From assembly GCF_033958435.1 (NCBI RefSeq), contig NC_134167.1, positions 8,018,001 to 8,082,000 on the forward strand: a stretch of 64,000 nucleotides of DNA. Reading direction: 5' to 3'. Below are positions 13,041 to 25,100 of the stretch, piece by piece. This DNA comes from Carettochelys insculpta (taxonomy: Eukaryota > Chordata > Testudines > Carettochelyidae). Under the pieces are notes generated by a model. It ran no database searches. It was not told where the DNA came from and saw nothing but the letters and a program-made list of their open reading frames with translations. Within the stretch, counting starts at the first letter, position 1; each line of letters starts with the position of its first letter. Position numbers and translations under genes: made by a program.

Positions 13041-14071
13041 CTCTATAAAAGGCCACAGGACATAGGCTGCTAACTCACAGTCTCCCTCCTGGAACAGGGA
13101 CTTTGAAGCCTTTGAAAATTTCCATCTCCCATGGAAAAAAAAATGCATAGAAGAGTTCAGCATTACAGCACCCCGCTGTGTCTCCCTCATATCTACTACC
13201 CCAGTAATCAGCAGCCACTTTGTATTAATGACAAGGAACATAAACCCATCTTTGTGACCCAGCCGGTGAAAATAAAGAGCTGCCATCTCTCGCTATACCA
13301 CGCCTGGTTATGCAAATGTACCAAGGCCAGAATTTCTGTTGTGAATACACCACCCCAGGCCAGGCTTGCAACATGCCTGCAGCTCTCCAGCCTGAGAAAT
13401 CAGATAACATTTCACAAAACGGCCCATGGCTAGAATATCGATGAAGGGTGAGGTGTAACACATGGTCAGGGCACTCTCCTGCAACACAGCTGTAGCTTTC
13501 TCTGGTCATCAGAAGTCCCTATGGGCGTGCTATATTTTCCCTTGTCCGCCTGCGTTTTGCATACATGCAGCAGCCTACATGCATTTCGTGCTTCCTGTCC
13601 CAAGACAGCCAGAGCCCAATGTTTAGCTCAGCTCAGCTCACACACGTAAGTCACACTGGAGTTCTGAGGTGCTGGGAGTGTGTAACATTTCCAGCCCCCA
13701 GGGACACAGCCATTACAGAGAAAACTTTGTTTGAAGTCTAGGGTTTAAACGTTTGCTCCGCAGAAGGTAGGCAAAGGCACCAGAGGATGTTTTATAAATG
13801 AAGCTCTACATGCAAAATATTGCTCATATGAAGCATCTGAGCAAACCCACTTCCCAGGTCTGTTTCCTACAGCTGCAAGTCAGGCTACCAAATATCCTGT
13901 TCTCACTTACCCCTCCCCCGACGGGGCACAGTTTGCTTTGACTCCGTAAAATCAAACGAGCAGCAACAATGCACCAGATGCTTCACTCCCCGGTCCCAAT
14001 TTTTGTGGTTAGCCACAGTGTCGAGGCATGTTCAGAGAGACCCACTCCGCCACCCCCCGGGATTCTCTTAC

Positions 14072-14123
14072 CTTCTCTGGCTTTCAGCAGCACCGTGTTG
14101 GCTACGATGTTCTCCAGTTCCAT
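14072..14123 (-). CDS. GRK4-subfamily G protein-coupled receptor kinase, first coding exon only
   Basis: On the minus strand an ATG (14123-14121) opens MELENIVANTVLLKARE plus one base of a Gly codon, followed by a consensus donor (GTAAGA). This is the N-terminus shared by GRK5 and GRK6, and nearly by GRK4. It forms the amphipathic helix that docks on activated receptors and is needed for kinase activity toward them. The 52-nt coding length and phase 1 fit a GRK exon 1. No second exon (basic lipid-binding region, RGS homology domain) is seen in the 14 kb to the left, so intron 1 exceeds 14 kb and the gene is partial. It sits downstream of LSM1 in the same orientation, within a GC-rich promoter. 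Seventeen residues cannot decide between GRK5, GRK6 and an unnamed paralogue, so no symbol is given. A retrocopy is unlikely because the donor is intact. Confidence 0.85.
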
Positions 14124-15150
14124 AGTGATCCAGAGTCGGAGAGGTCGCGGGAGGAAGAGGAACGAAATGGAACAAAAAAAAGGAAGGAGCAGATGTGTCC
14201 TCCAGAGCCGCCTGTGAGGTAGGTGGATCCCCCAGATCCGAATGCAGCGTGCACGCACCCCAGCACGGGATCGCAACCCCCCCCGGCCTCTTGCAGAGGA
14301 GCCACACTCACAGAAGGCAGCCCCCGGACGCTCGGCTGGCGAGGAGGCAACAGCACAAACCCAGAGGGAGGAAAAGCGCTTCCCTAGAACAACTGCAGTC
14401 CAGGGTACAGGACTCCCCACTCACTGCTCCTGACCCGCCCCCGACGCCCTCCGCCCGCGTACCCCGGGAGCTGGATCGCCGGCTGGTGAGAGGAGCCCCC
14501 GGAACTGAACTCGGGGCAGACGGGGGGGGTCCATCAACGCTGGGGAACAAGACGCCCCCCACCTCAACAAACCATCTCCGGGGAGGATGCTGAGGTTCAG
14601 GCCCTTGAGTCCAGGGCAGGTGAGGGGCTCAAGAGTTCCCCCGCCCCCCCGCGTACTGCCAGCTGCCCCACGCGGGCGAAGGAGAAGACTCGTCTCCTCT
14701 GCCCCCACCCCAGCAGCGGCAGCAGGAAATAGCATGGGACGGGAGACTACAGCAATCTGAAACTGACTGGCTACAAAACGTTCCATGGGGGCGGGGCTGC
14801 GCGCAGTGACGTTCCACGGGGCGGGGCCAGAGGATCCACGCACGGGGACTTATGTAACTCCCCCGTCCCCCGGCCAGAAACAATAAACCCCGGGATCGCA
14901 ACTGCACGCTGGGTAACGTAGCTAACCCAGCGCCTCCCCGCGGCACTGCTGCGTGCCCAGGCCGGCGCTGTGATTGATCGTGGGGATCAGACGGAGCTCC
15001 CCAGCCTGCGCTGTTCGGCTCTGGTTCCCAGCCCGGGAATGGCCTTCCCCTCTGTCCGGTTTCTGGGGTGTTGCATTCACGTTTGCAACCGGCGGACACG
15101 GAAGGATAACCCCATTCCAGCCAGGGCTGGCAATCCCAGGGAGGTGAGCT
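14124..15150 (-). promoter_or_regulatory. CpG-island promoter and 5' UTR of the GRK-like gene
   Basis: This is a GC- and CpG-rich kilobase upstream of the GRK-like start codon. It includes GC boxes around 14788-14797 and 14819-14826 and a TGACGT (CRE-like) core at 14807-14812. A block of about 19 bp containing ACGTTCCA and a GC box occurs twice in direct orientation, 31 bp apart (near 14779 and 14810). No TATA box is evident. The transcription start is inferred to lie between about 14.2 and 14.85 kb; the exact start cannot be read from the sequence. Confidence 0.55.
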
Positions 15151-16342
15151 CCCGGCTTGGCAGGGCAGAGTACTGGAGTGCGGGTGGGCGCTGGTTAGGA
15201 AGGCTAGCCCATTCTGACAGTGGAGCTGCAGGCCCAAAACCACCTCACCCAGCCTTGCCAGGGCAGCCGGGAAAGAAAGGTGAACTCACAACACTCTTCT
15301 GTCCTGTGTTAAGGGGAAGTTTGTTTGTGTTAATTAGGGCAACTGGAAACAAGTGGCTTTTCCAGGTTCCTTCGCTTCCAGCTTCACACAGCTGCTGCTG
15401 CCTAGGTTCCCCAAGCTGGTGATTTGAGGGGCCATAGAAAAGGCTGCAGACTACGCTACGAGCAACACAGTGTTCTTCCAGAGGCAGCTGTAAGGTCTTT
15501 GCTTGTACCTTGCAGGCACAGTAGACAACCTAGAACCACTGAGGCAGGAGAGTTGCTTAGGACAGCACGAAAGCTGAAAAGAGGAAGGGAATTGATGCTA
15601 AATAGGAACCAACAGTACAGGTGAAATACAGAGTGGCATGAAAAAAAAAAAGAGGCCAGTGTACAAGCTAAAGCTGCATTGGCAGAGGAGCCTGGAACTG
15701 CAACAGTTTGCTAGGTCTTCTCCACTCCTCCTTGCCTCTGACCTGGAGAATCTCACACATCATTTAGCACGGGCACACAATGCAGAAACGGATTTGGTAT
15801 TCTCAAAATAGCTCATTTCAAAACCTCCCCACTGAAGAGCTCCTGCCATTTTTCACAGGACTCGAGCTGTTAAATGCTAGCCTCCTGGCCAAACTGTAAT
15901 AGCAACTCTATGAGCCTCTGAAAGATGGTACTAGCCAACCAGTTATGGAGCTGTATTTCTTTTATTACTCAAGTGCACCTGAGTACTTGAGCCTCCTTAC
16001 CAGTGATATTGACCATAACCGTATGTAAAGTGAGTTTAATGAGGGCCAAACTTAACATTGTTCATCTGTTCCCATGGAACTGGAAAGGACACTTGCAACT
16101 TAAAAGAAATTGGATATAATCTAAACCCTTGTCCATCTGGAAAAGTGGTTTGGTTATAACATCAGGTGTGGATCTAATTCTCAACTATTAGAGGTGTACC
16201 AGTCTTGACACTCCTCATTTTGAAATGAGGGCCGCTTTTCACTTTAGCTTGTAAAGACATTTAATCTATACAGGAAAAACAACACTCTTCTACCAGAATA
16301 AGAACCGCAAATAAGATATGATACCACTATAACCCAAGTAGA

Positions 16343-16445
16343 AGATGCATAGCTAGAATCATAGTGGGACTTGCCATGAGTTCAGGGGATGGGACTTGAT
16401 GACCTCTGGAGGATCCTTCCAGCTCTAGAATTCAGTGTTTTGATT
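16343..16445 (+). mobile_element. CR1 3' tail
   Basis: Short sequence containing GGGACTTGATGACCTC and CCTTCCAGCTCTAGAATTC, the terminal segment of CR1 elements in plus orientation. Confidence 0.65.
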
Positions 16446-17049
16446 CAATGAAATCCAAAGAAATGTTTCCACATCACAGTCCAAACAAAACAGCTATTTA
16501 TTTGAAAACATTTCCCTGAAGGGTTTGAGACCTAAGCACAGCTAAACTGTGGAACATACAAATAAAACCTACTTAATGGATTTCTCTTTGGCCAAGATGG
16601 CAGAATTGCAATAAAACAGCCAGCAGCTATAAAAACTGAGATTTTCTGAATTCTCACCGTTTACCATGTAGGTGTGATTACTAACATAAGTACAGAAATG
16701 TATCAAAGGTCAGAATTTGACCCTTCCTTTCCTAATTTTTCTTCCTCCTCAGAGCACAATGGGCTGTAGTTTCACAGAACAATTGGGCATCTACAAACCA
16801 GTAGGAAAAATCTACCCCTAGCATGCTGCAAACCAGGAGTTGTACTATTCCCCCTGGAAGCAATCATTAGGCTCTACAGGAGGAAAAAAAAAGGCTACTT
16901 CCTATTTGTAGAATCATTTCCAGTTACAGGAACTTCGCAGCCTGCCAGCTGATGAGGGTGCAGAATTCACAGAAAGTCTTCAAAGCTGGAAGAACTGTTT
17001 CCCCACTGATTAAGCAGGGTTTATAACTGAGGCAGTCCCTGTTCAATAT

Positions 17050-17286
17050 GGCTACATCTACACTAGAAGCACCCGTCTACATACATTATTGTCGGAACAC
17101 ATATTTCGACAAAACTATTGGCAGATCACATCTACATATAACAGTGGATCGATCTTTTGATCCACTGTCAACAAAGGGCCCCCAGAGCATGTACACACTT
17201 TTGTCTACAGTTTCTGTTGACAAAAATGCATTTATGTAGATGCCCTGTGAGTTTTGTTGACAAAACTTTCTAATGTAGACGTAGCC
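17050..17286. mobile_element. Short terminal-inverted-repeat element
   Basis: 237 bp with ends GGCTACATCTACACTAGAA and TTCTAATGTAGACGTAGCC, flanked by TAT on both sides. Internal TTTTGTTGACAAAA-type palindromic motifs. The superfamily is uncertain because the duplication is so short. Confidence 0.75.
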
Positions 17287-18651
17287 TATATGTAGAGTGC
17301 ACAGGACGGCCTCAGTGCTACCCAGGCTCTAAAAGGGAATTAAAGAATATATTTTTTTAAGAGACATGGTGTTTGCTTAAGTAATGTACACCTTTAACTT
17401 GACCAACTTCTCCGTTACCTGTTATTCTTCCTCGAGCATTTTCACAGTAGGCCCAGAAAGCTGTTCAGGTGTTATAAGGTAACCTGGTTGGACACCGGAT
17501 GCAGAGGGATTTGTTTAGCAGAAGTGCCAAGAAAGCAATACAAAAATGGCAATCAGGTTAACTGTTGAAGCCAGACTGATTTTAACCTGACAGCATGAAG
17601 CCCTATCCCAGGAAGCCTCCAGCTTCAACCAAAACCATCTGTGGTGGTGCTGGAGTTACAGTCCCCACTTCACATCCCGGCACTTCTCACTCTCTGCGAG
17701 AGCTCACAGGCCACAAACATGGAGTCAGATGTGGTACGGACCCTCTAGAAGAGGGGCATACCAGCCTCTGAGAAGCAGCTCCAGTGGCAGGCAAGAACGG
17801 CTCATTTTCCTACAAAAGAAGCTGGTTTCTCCTTTGTGGAGTTTATAGCAAATAGCTTCGCAAGCTGCCCACAGCAAACCCCTACCCTTGCTGTCGGTTA
17901 CCATTCACTGCAGGGCAGCAGAGAGCTTGTAACATCACTGATGGGCTGAGCAAGGTAAGAGCACCCCAGCCAATTTGGCATCCAGCCAGGTGTCCTCTCT
18001 GCCATTCCAAGCCAATTTGACAGCCTGCTCTTGGCACAGCCAGGCAGTTCAGCACATGAACAGCGTGTGTGTGTATCACGGGTAACAAGAAACTCGAAGA
18101 GGTTTGCTAAGAGGAGAGAAGCCAAGAACACCTTGCAGAGACCAGGGTAGATGGAGCCAATGGAGAATGAGCAGATTCTGTGTCTTCCCCTGTTAGAGCC
18201 CAATTTAAAGAAGGGGTCATTCTTGCTTGCAAGGGCAGTGTCAGTGAGAAGGGGTAGCATGACTGCCACTCCCACTCCAGTCTCTTGGCCATTAATACGA
18301 TAGGATCAGATATATTTATGCTGCCACCAGCCATTCACCTTTCTGCAAGGCAAGCAGACTCCTGCTCCTCCTGCTAGAAATACAGACAGCGACAGGCTCC
18401 AGCTTTCTGCTCAGACCCAGCAGGTGCCCCAGTTCTATCCCCTCAACTACACCAGAAGGAAACAGGCTCCCTCTTCCACTGGCTCCTCAGCCTTCCTGCT
18501 ATGAGAAAACCTCAGGTTCCAAGGGAGCTGTTGGAGCGTTAAAATCCTGCTTGTGATCCACACGACATTGTTTGTTCCACATAGATACAGCCCAGAGAAC
18601 AAAGCAGATTCCAGCACAGGTGACTGTTGATCACATTGTCAAGATCCAGGT

Positions 18652-18657
18652 TTTATT
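18652..18657 (-). terminator. LSM1: Candidate LSM1 polyadenylation signal
   Basis: AATAAA on the minus strand, about 305 nt past the LSM1 stop codon, a plausible 3' UTR length for this gene. No other canonical hexamer in this orientation was noticed between it and the stop. Confidence 0.5.
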
Positions 18658-18961
18658 TACATGTTGAAGCGCAATTTCGCCCAAAGTCACATGAGAAAAC
18701 AAAAAAAGAAAACCCTGGAGATCTCTCTCTTAGCTGCACCATTGCAGGCTATTCAGGCACCTTCATTCTTCATAACCACGGATTTGGTGAAAACGACGAC
18801 ATGATTTTTAATAGCGTATCTGTGCCATGGGAAAACAGAAGCCCAAAATTAAATAAAGCCATCCTTTCCAATCAGACCTAGGCACCCCCTGGCCAAGTGG
18901 GGGCTCAACACACAGAGCTCAGCTTGTTCAGACCAAGCAAATTGTTCAACAGGCAGAACAG

Positions 18962-19132
18962 CTAATACTCATCCAGAGTGTCTGCCCGTGGGACAGAGAG
19001 GCCTCGCTCCTTAAGGGCCTGCACTTTCAGCTTCTCCGACTCCTGCTTGGCTTGCTGCTCTACACGCTGCTCCTCTAGGATCTCCTCAATGGACACCTGC
19101 TGCAAAGGAGTGTCGCTCTCCTTCTCCAGGTC
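18962..19132 (-). CDS. LSM1: LSM1 exon 4 (terminal coding exon)
   Basis: Encodes DLEKESDTPLQQ through ADTLDEY and a TAG stop: 56 residues of the charged helical C-terminal extension that distinguishes LSM1 from the other Lsm proteins. The acceptor is TTGCAG. Confidence 0.97.
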   Translation of the reverse strand, partial: DLEKESDTPLQQVSIEEILEEQRVEQQAKQESEKLKVQALKERGLSVPRADTLDEY

Positions 19133-22100
19133 CTGCAAAAAGAAACACAATTTAGGGTTGCTGGAGGGAGCCAGCAGTGAGATCAGAGGCTCTGCTTGCC
19201 CTGAGCACAGATGTTACAGAAAACGCGTAATGCAGTACTTTCTGGCCCACAAGCAACATGGTAGCAGCCCTGGTTGAGAATCCATGTACCCCAGGTAGTT
19301 CCTTCGCTGAGCCGTACGGGACAGGAGATTTCCAGCACTGCCCTAGAGGACTAAGGGCCCAGTGGAAATCTGACAGTAAACTTGCTGTCCAAAGAGCTCC
19401 TGTGAATCTCTGTGAGCACACACCTGTGAACACCAATCAATGCAGTGGAAAGCAATTCAGTTCTCACAGGTCCTCTCTGGCTGTGGGAGGTCAAGCTGGA
19501 CTTGTGCCCCATCACCTTATGCATGAAGGGTTAACCCTGTAGCACAACCTGGTCCACGCCAGCACTTGCATCCTCTTACCCACATCAGCGTTAGCCTAAG
19601 AGCCACTCCAGCTCTTCCGTGCACCCAGCACCCCAGGGTCCCACTGCCTCAGCTCCCTGGTTGGGTCGGAGAGGAGATGTGGTGTGAAAGGGGCTGAGGG
19701 TCTCAGCTTATGAGGAGCAGGAGCGTTCTGCTTTCCCTCAGTACAAACGCTGCTGCTGGAGAGTGTCAACCAGTGCACCCACTGTGGTACCCCTTGAGGT
19801 TTCGTTTTAAATGCTGCTCAGAAGCTTTGCAACTGATCCATTACATTCCGCTCTCCTAACAAAACAAGGACTGTCTGCTCTCAGGATCTGCTTCCACTGG
19901 GCTTGCTGTGTGTCCCAATACGCACCCACTCCCCTCCCCAGTGTGAGCCATCTTATGCAAGACCCACTGCATGCCTAGTACTGGGCCCAAGACATTTCTC
20001 CGTGAGAGAAAAGGGCTACAGCTGGCATCATCTCCTTGCGAAGGGGGAACCCAACAACCTGGGTTCCACCTTTGTATACAGCAGTGTGTTGGTGCAACCC
20101 TGTTCAAAGCTGCCACCAGCTGGCAGGGATCAGCTGTATCATGTCGGTGCCCTGAATGGTCAAGGTAGACCCACAGCAGAGAGCTCAAAGGGAAGACATG
20201 TTTGCAGCTGCAGTCATAAGGATACCAACAGAGATCTAAGCACCGTAGCACTTCAGAGATGCCTAGGCACACGCTACAGACTGAAGGGGGCTCGGTCGTC
20301 AGATCTGAGGACCAGCTGGATAGTCCTGACTGGGACAGCCCAAGCAGTGCCCAGATATAGGCTTGTTGGTCTGGTCCAGAAGAGAAGCTGAGCCATGGCG
20401 AGCTCTGTCTCCCAGGACACACCCACCTTTCCCCACACTGAGGGCAGATGGGCAGCATCTCTATGTTTTCTCCCAGCGCTGGATGCAGATTCCTAAGTGC
20501 CCAGTCTCCCACAGCATGTGGAGTACGTACAAATTCCAGTGGACCCTCAGGCCTTATGTTTCCTTGAAGCCTCCAGCCTGAAATCCCAGGCAACACAGAA
20601 CTCCAGGGTGCGGCAAACAACAGGAAAGAGGTGTGTGGGAAACTGCAACAAGAAACCTGACCTGCAAAAACCCAAGTTCAGGGTGGGAAAAGCAACAGCT
20701 CCTCTGTCTAGCCTGGGCTGTGCCATGCCTGGAATACTGCACTCAGGCTGGGATGGCTGCAGATTCCTCTGTGGGCACTCAGTGACCCAAACAGGCCCTG
20801 TGCTACAGGTTCAGTTTATCCTTAGAGCTGGTGGAAAAGGTCTCAAAGCATGTGCAGTGCCCACTTTTTCACCTTGTTCTGGCGAGCTGACCTACACCAG
20901 CATCTTCACAGCTCCCCACCACCTGCACAGCACAGACAGGACATTAAAACTTCCAGGACCCCACGCTTGCAGGGTCAGCCCTTTTGCCTGTGGAACAGCA
21001 CGTGCCATGAGCCAGGGTAAGTGGTTACGTATTCCCGCTCTGCTTGCTCCTCTGGCACTCTGTAACCATTTCACCATATCCCCACTGACAAAGGGGATCC
21101 GCACACTGACAGCTCCCGGGTTGGGTTTCTTGGCAACCGTGCTGGGTGTAACAGACTGCACGCCCCTGTCCCCGCCTCCCAGCAACAGACAAGGTGCTTA
21201 CTTACTATCTCCCCCAGCAGGACGACGTTCTCGCCTCTCACCACAAAGATGCCTCGAGGGATGTCACCGTATTTTTTGCCCACATGGATGCGCTCCACCG
21301 TCTGGTGTAACACCAGGTTTGCTGCAGTTTTCAAGGGAAGGAGAAAACAGATTCCTTGGTGACTGTCTGAAGGAGGCCACTGGGTCCCGGCCCCCACTCA
21401 AGGCATTGCAAAGCCACCTTTATGCTCGTGCTTCAGCAGCATTTGGGGACTCAGCACTTCAGCAAAGGGCAAGTGAGCATCAGCTGCCCATTCAGTGTGC
21501 CTAAATCTGTTCTTCCCCAGCAGCATAATGCTGCATCCCTTTATTATTTGCAGTACTGCATAGCACTTGAGACTGCAGCGCCGCTGGGCATGGGGCTGTT
21601 CAGACAGAATGGGAGGCTTAGACCAGGTCTACACTAAGCATTAAAGTCTTTTGTAGATACGCAATTCTAGCTCTGGCAATTGCTTAGCGAGAATCCAGTT
21701 ATCTGCAATCAACTTACCTGGCCATCCTCACAGAGGGAGATAGATGGGAGAAACTTTCCCATTGACCTCCCTTACTTCTCGTGAGTCTAAGGAGCACAGG
21801 GGTCGACTGCTGACCCCAGATCGTTCTATTTTGCATGACCCCCTTAGGAGAGTGAGATTAAACTCTGGACAATCAACCCTGCGTGGGTCAGTCTTATGCA
21901 TAGTTAGAACATACCCTTACAGACTAAGTCTGACCCGCAAGAGAGTTCTTTTTGAGTGCGCACTCTCAGAATTGGCTCACGCCACTTTGGTGTAAGCTAA
22001 TTCTGAATCAGGCATTCGTCCTCCCCAAGAACCGTGTGCACACAGAGTTAATTAGGAAGAGTTAAATCGGCTTTAAATTCCCACCCTGCCTTAATTGTAA

Positions 22101-25100
22101 TTAACTTTCATGTGTGCATGAGACTTCAACAAACAGGACAAGGGTTGGGAAGAGAAAGAGACACAGGGAAGGGAAGTGTCCACGTCAGAGTCAGGAACAG
22201 AACACAGGTCACCTGACCATCCAGTCCATCGTGCTATGCACCAGACCCAGTGCAACAGAACTGAAGCAGGTTGCCAGGATTCTGAGCTCAAGCTCTACAT
22301 GTGCAAGAAGCACTACAGCTTGTTATTAAAGTCCTACCTGATAGCACTGCCCCATAATCAGTACAGCACTGTCAAGGCACTGGGCAAGAGGGAAACTATT
22401 CACTCACCCCACTTCCGGGAGCTATTACATGTGCTCTGGTTGGAGGGTTTGCAGCTAATCTTACTTTTCCTGCAATATCAAACATCCCACATTTCCAGGG
22501 TCAAATGTGACTGAAGTTGGTCAGAATCCAAAAGGGAAAAAAGCTGATAAGTATTTTTATCTCTACAGATCACTAACGTTAATGACACCGTACTCCATGT
22601 GCAGCAGCAAAGTGTCACATGGACCCTGGAGCTCTACTGACTTAGTTGTTGATTCTGAGGCAAAGACCAAGATGTTTCATCTTAAGTATCTACTTAAATT
22701 GCATTTGGCCTCAACTTATTAAAATAACCACAGAAAGTGAAAAGAGATCAGCACCTGCCAATGAAAAGTAGGCACAAAAAAGGTAAAGAAATATTAACCA
22801 GCTTTTAAAAGGGGCATTAGCAAAGCAGAGAAGGTAAGAACACCTTGAAATGTTCTGTCCAGTTAACAATAAATAGTTTATTAAAGGTTCCTTTTTTAAT
22901 TACCAACCATAATTTAAAATATACTCCGTATTAAAAAAATGCTATCTGGGAAGGTAAATCTTAAATTAGCTTATCTTGAAGCAAACCAGGCACCACTGTT
23001 CATAAATTGAAGGGGAGAGATTATGCAGATAAGAATGTTTGTAATGCCAACATTCAAATATAAGGAGCACACACACTTTATAACACAAACAAGGATTAAA
23101 TTCAGACTTCAAGGCACATGGCTCTCCACCCATCAATATTTTTAAGCCTGACTGTTTGGAGTCAAGGAAACGTGCAGTACTGTTTATGACAAGCACATGA
23201 CAAGAAATCAGCACTATTATTCTCGAGTATGCATCTGTTGCACTTCACAAGATCACACAGGAAACAGATGAAACAGGCAACTCATCAGATCCAAACGTGC
23301 TGTGTACATTTAGAGTCCTTAGGTCTTTCATCAAAGTGGAGATTTTCCGTTTTGCTGCTTTGACTCAGACAGCTTTTAGCAAAAGGATCTCCTGGTTGCT
23401 CTTTATGGTAAAATGTAATGTCATTCCAGCACCCTCTCTGTCTAGGTATTCCTAATCCCTAGCTCTGACCACCCTAAAAACCTACGGAGTGCTAAGTATA
23501 ATCAACAGCCAACACTATATTTAAACATCATTTAGGTGACCGTGCACCATCTGGGTCATCAGACCCGGCACATGTAACCAAATCAGGCCCTGAATTCTGG
23601 ACAAAGTTTAAAACTCCCCATCGCTCCTTCGTACCAGCCAAACACACAACTGGGGTCAGCTTGGCCAGTTGCCTTCAAGGTGCCATCTACAGTAGTTTGG
23701 AGAGAGTTGCAGGGGTGGGAGCCAAGAGGTTCGGGCTCTGGCACAGCTTGTGGGTGAGTTCCATCCATTGGGTCTCTCAGCGAAGTGGGCTAGAGACCCT
23801 TACCAGCTAACCTTCCCAGCGCTGTAGTGTCTGCACAGGGCTTTGCCACTGCTGGCCAGACCTGCAGAGGGGGGTCTTGCACTGCACTTGCACAGGAGTG
23901 AGACCGACTCGTCTTGATCTCCACTGGCTCCTTCCAGAGATTGCCCTGCCCCACACCCTAAAGAGTTCATGCTAGGACACCTGCAGCATGCCTGTCAATT
24001 ATCTCTGCCAGGGCCGGACACAGGAAGAGGAGCAGTGTCTAGGATAGCTCATTCAAGGCTTCTAAAGGTGACAAGACCTTGCCTCAGACCCCTGACAAAG
24101 CAGGGATGTATATGGTGTAAGATGTCATCTCAGCAAGGTGCGAACTCCCACCCTCTTCCAGCATCACCTCCCGTCACCCACAGCAAGATGCAGTCTGCTC
24201 TAAACTCATCCTAAACTTTCTAAAAGCTCTGCCCACACTGCAGAAGAAACCTCATGTGTGCACACATGACCGAAGAGGCTGTTCTAGTAGTAGGGAACTA
24301 TCTCTTAGCCTTGGAGTGTATTGGACTTCAGACAGGACTACAACCCGTGTTTTCCAGCCTACATGGGATTACACAGCCAGGTCACGCAGCTCTGTCTAGA
24401 CATAGTTGACATGGCAGAAAACCCGCCATACTCCTCTTCTCCCTGTGGTACTTCAACTTTCCAGTAGTTACCTTACTTAACGCATTTGAGTCTGTGGTCT
24501 TTTGCTTTGAAGCACAGATGCAACCTGCTCAACTCAGGTCTCAAGAATCAGCTGGAAGTATCCCACAATTCCACAGGACACCTTACTTAGTCCTCTGCCC
24601 CAAAGGAAGGTCCCTTGTTTTGCACATGACAGCAGCGTTAACCTGTTCTCTCTTCTGATCACAGATCTGCCCATGCGCTGTCAGACACCAATGAAAAGCA
24701 TGCCATGCCCATCAAGCCTTTTGCAAAGTGAGCTGCTTCCTGGCACTGCACAGAGTGGGCAGTAAACTTTTCCTACAGTGCACACAATCCTAAGGCTAGC
24801 GCAGCCCGGGAGCATTATGGCCTCTGGGACATGGTCATTTTGATTAGGGTTTACATGTGGATACCTGAGCCCCAGGTCTGAGGAAGGATTAGAAAAAAAA
24901 GTCTTCCCCAGAATGCACAATGTAAATGCAAACCCAGGGTTTCCTAAAGCAGGGCAGATGGCTTGTGTCCCAGTAACCCTGCTCATATATTTCACTGCAG
25001 ACATATCCAAAGAGGCTGCGACACAGCTAAATTTCTGACATCAATTGGACATGCAGCCCAGATCCAGAACTGTATCTTCTACACATTTACACAGTGCTCG

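Larger units (their letters stand above)
1..14071. other. Left 14 kb: intron 1 of the GRK-like gene, repeats only
   Basis: No exon of a recognisable gene is visible on either strand here, including STAR and the later GRK exons. The region holds scattered MITEs (3504-3855, 5210-5532, 7500-7825, about 12760-13040), a perfect inverted repeat at 6559-6651, a CR1 tail near 2733, SINE-like stretches near 5730-5880 and 7140-7290, and a C-run near 11901. Long open frames here are short and uncharacteristic and are treated as chance. Confidence 0.6.
15151..18640. other. Intergenic region between the GRK-like promoter and the LSM1 3' end
   Basis: No coding exon is seen. It contains a CR1 3' tail (16343-16445) and a short terminal-inverted-repeat element (17050-17286). 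In human the gene next to LSM1 on this side is STAR; no STAR exon could be recognised here. Confidence 0.55.

Noticed and set aside
19856..20620. 254-codon minus-strand open frame in LSM1 intron 3
   Set aside because: No family resemblance, and it lies wholly inside an intron of a well-defined gene on the same strand.
20497..21504. Longest plus-strand open frame (335 codons)
   Set aside because: It overlaps LSM1 exon 3 on the opposite strand, shows no recognisable domain, and has the composition of GC-rich non-coding DNA; judged chance.
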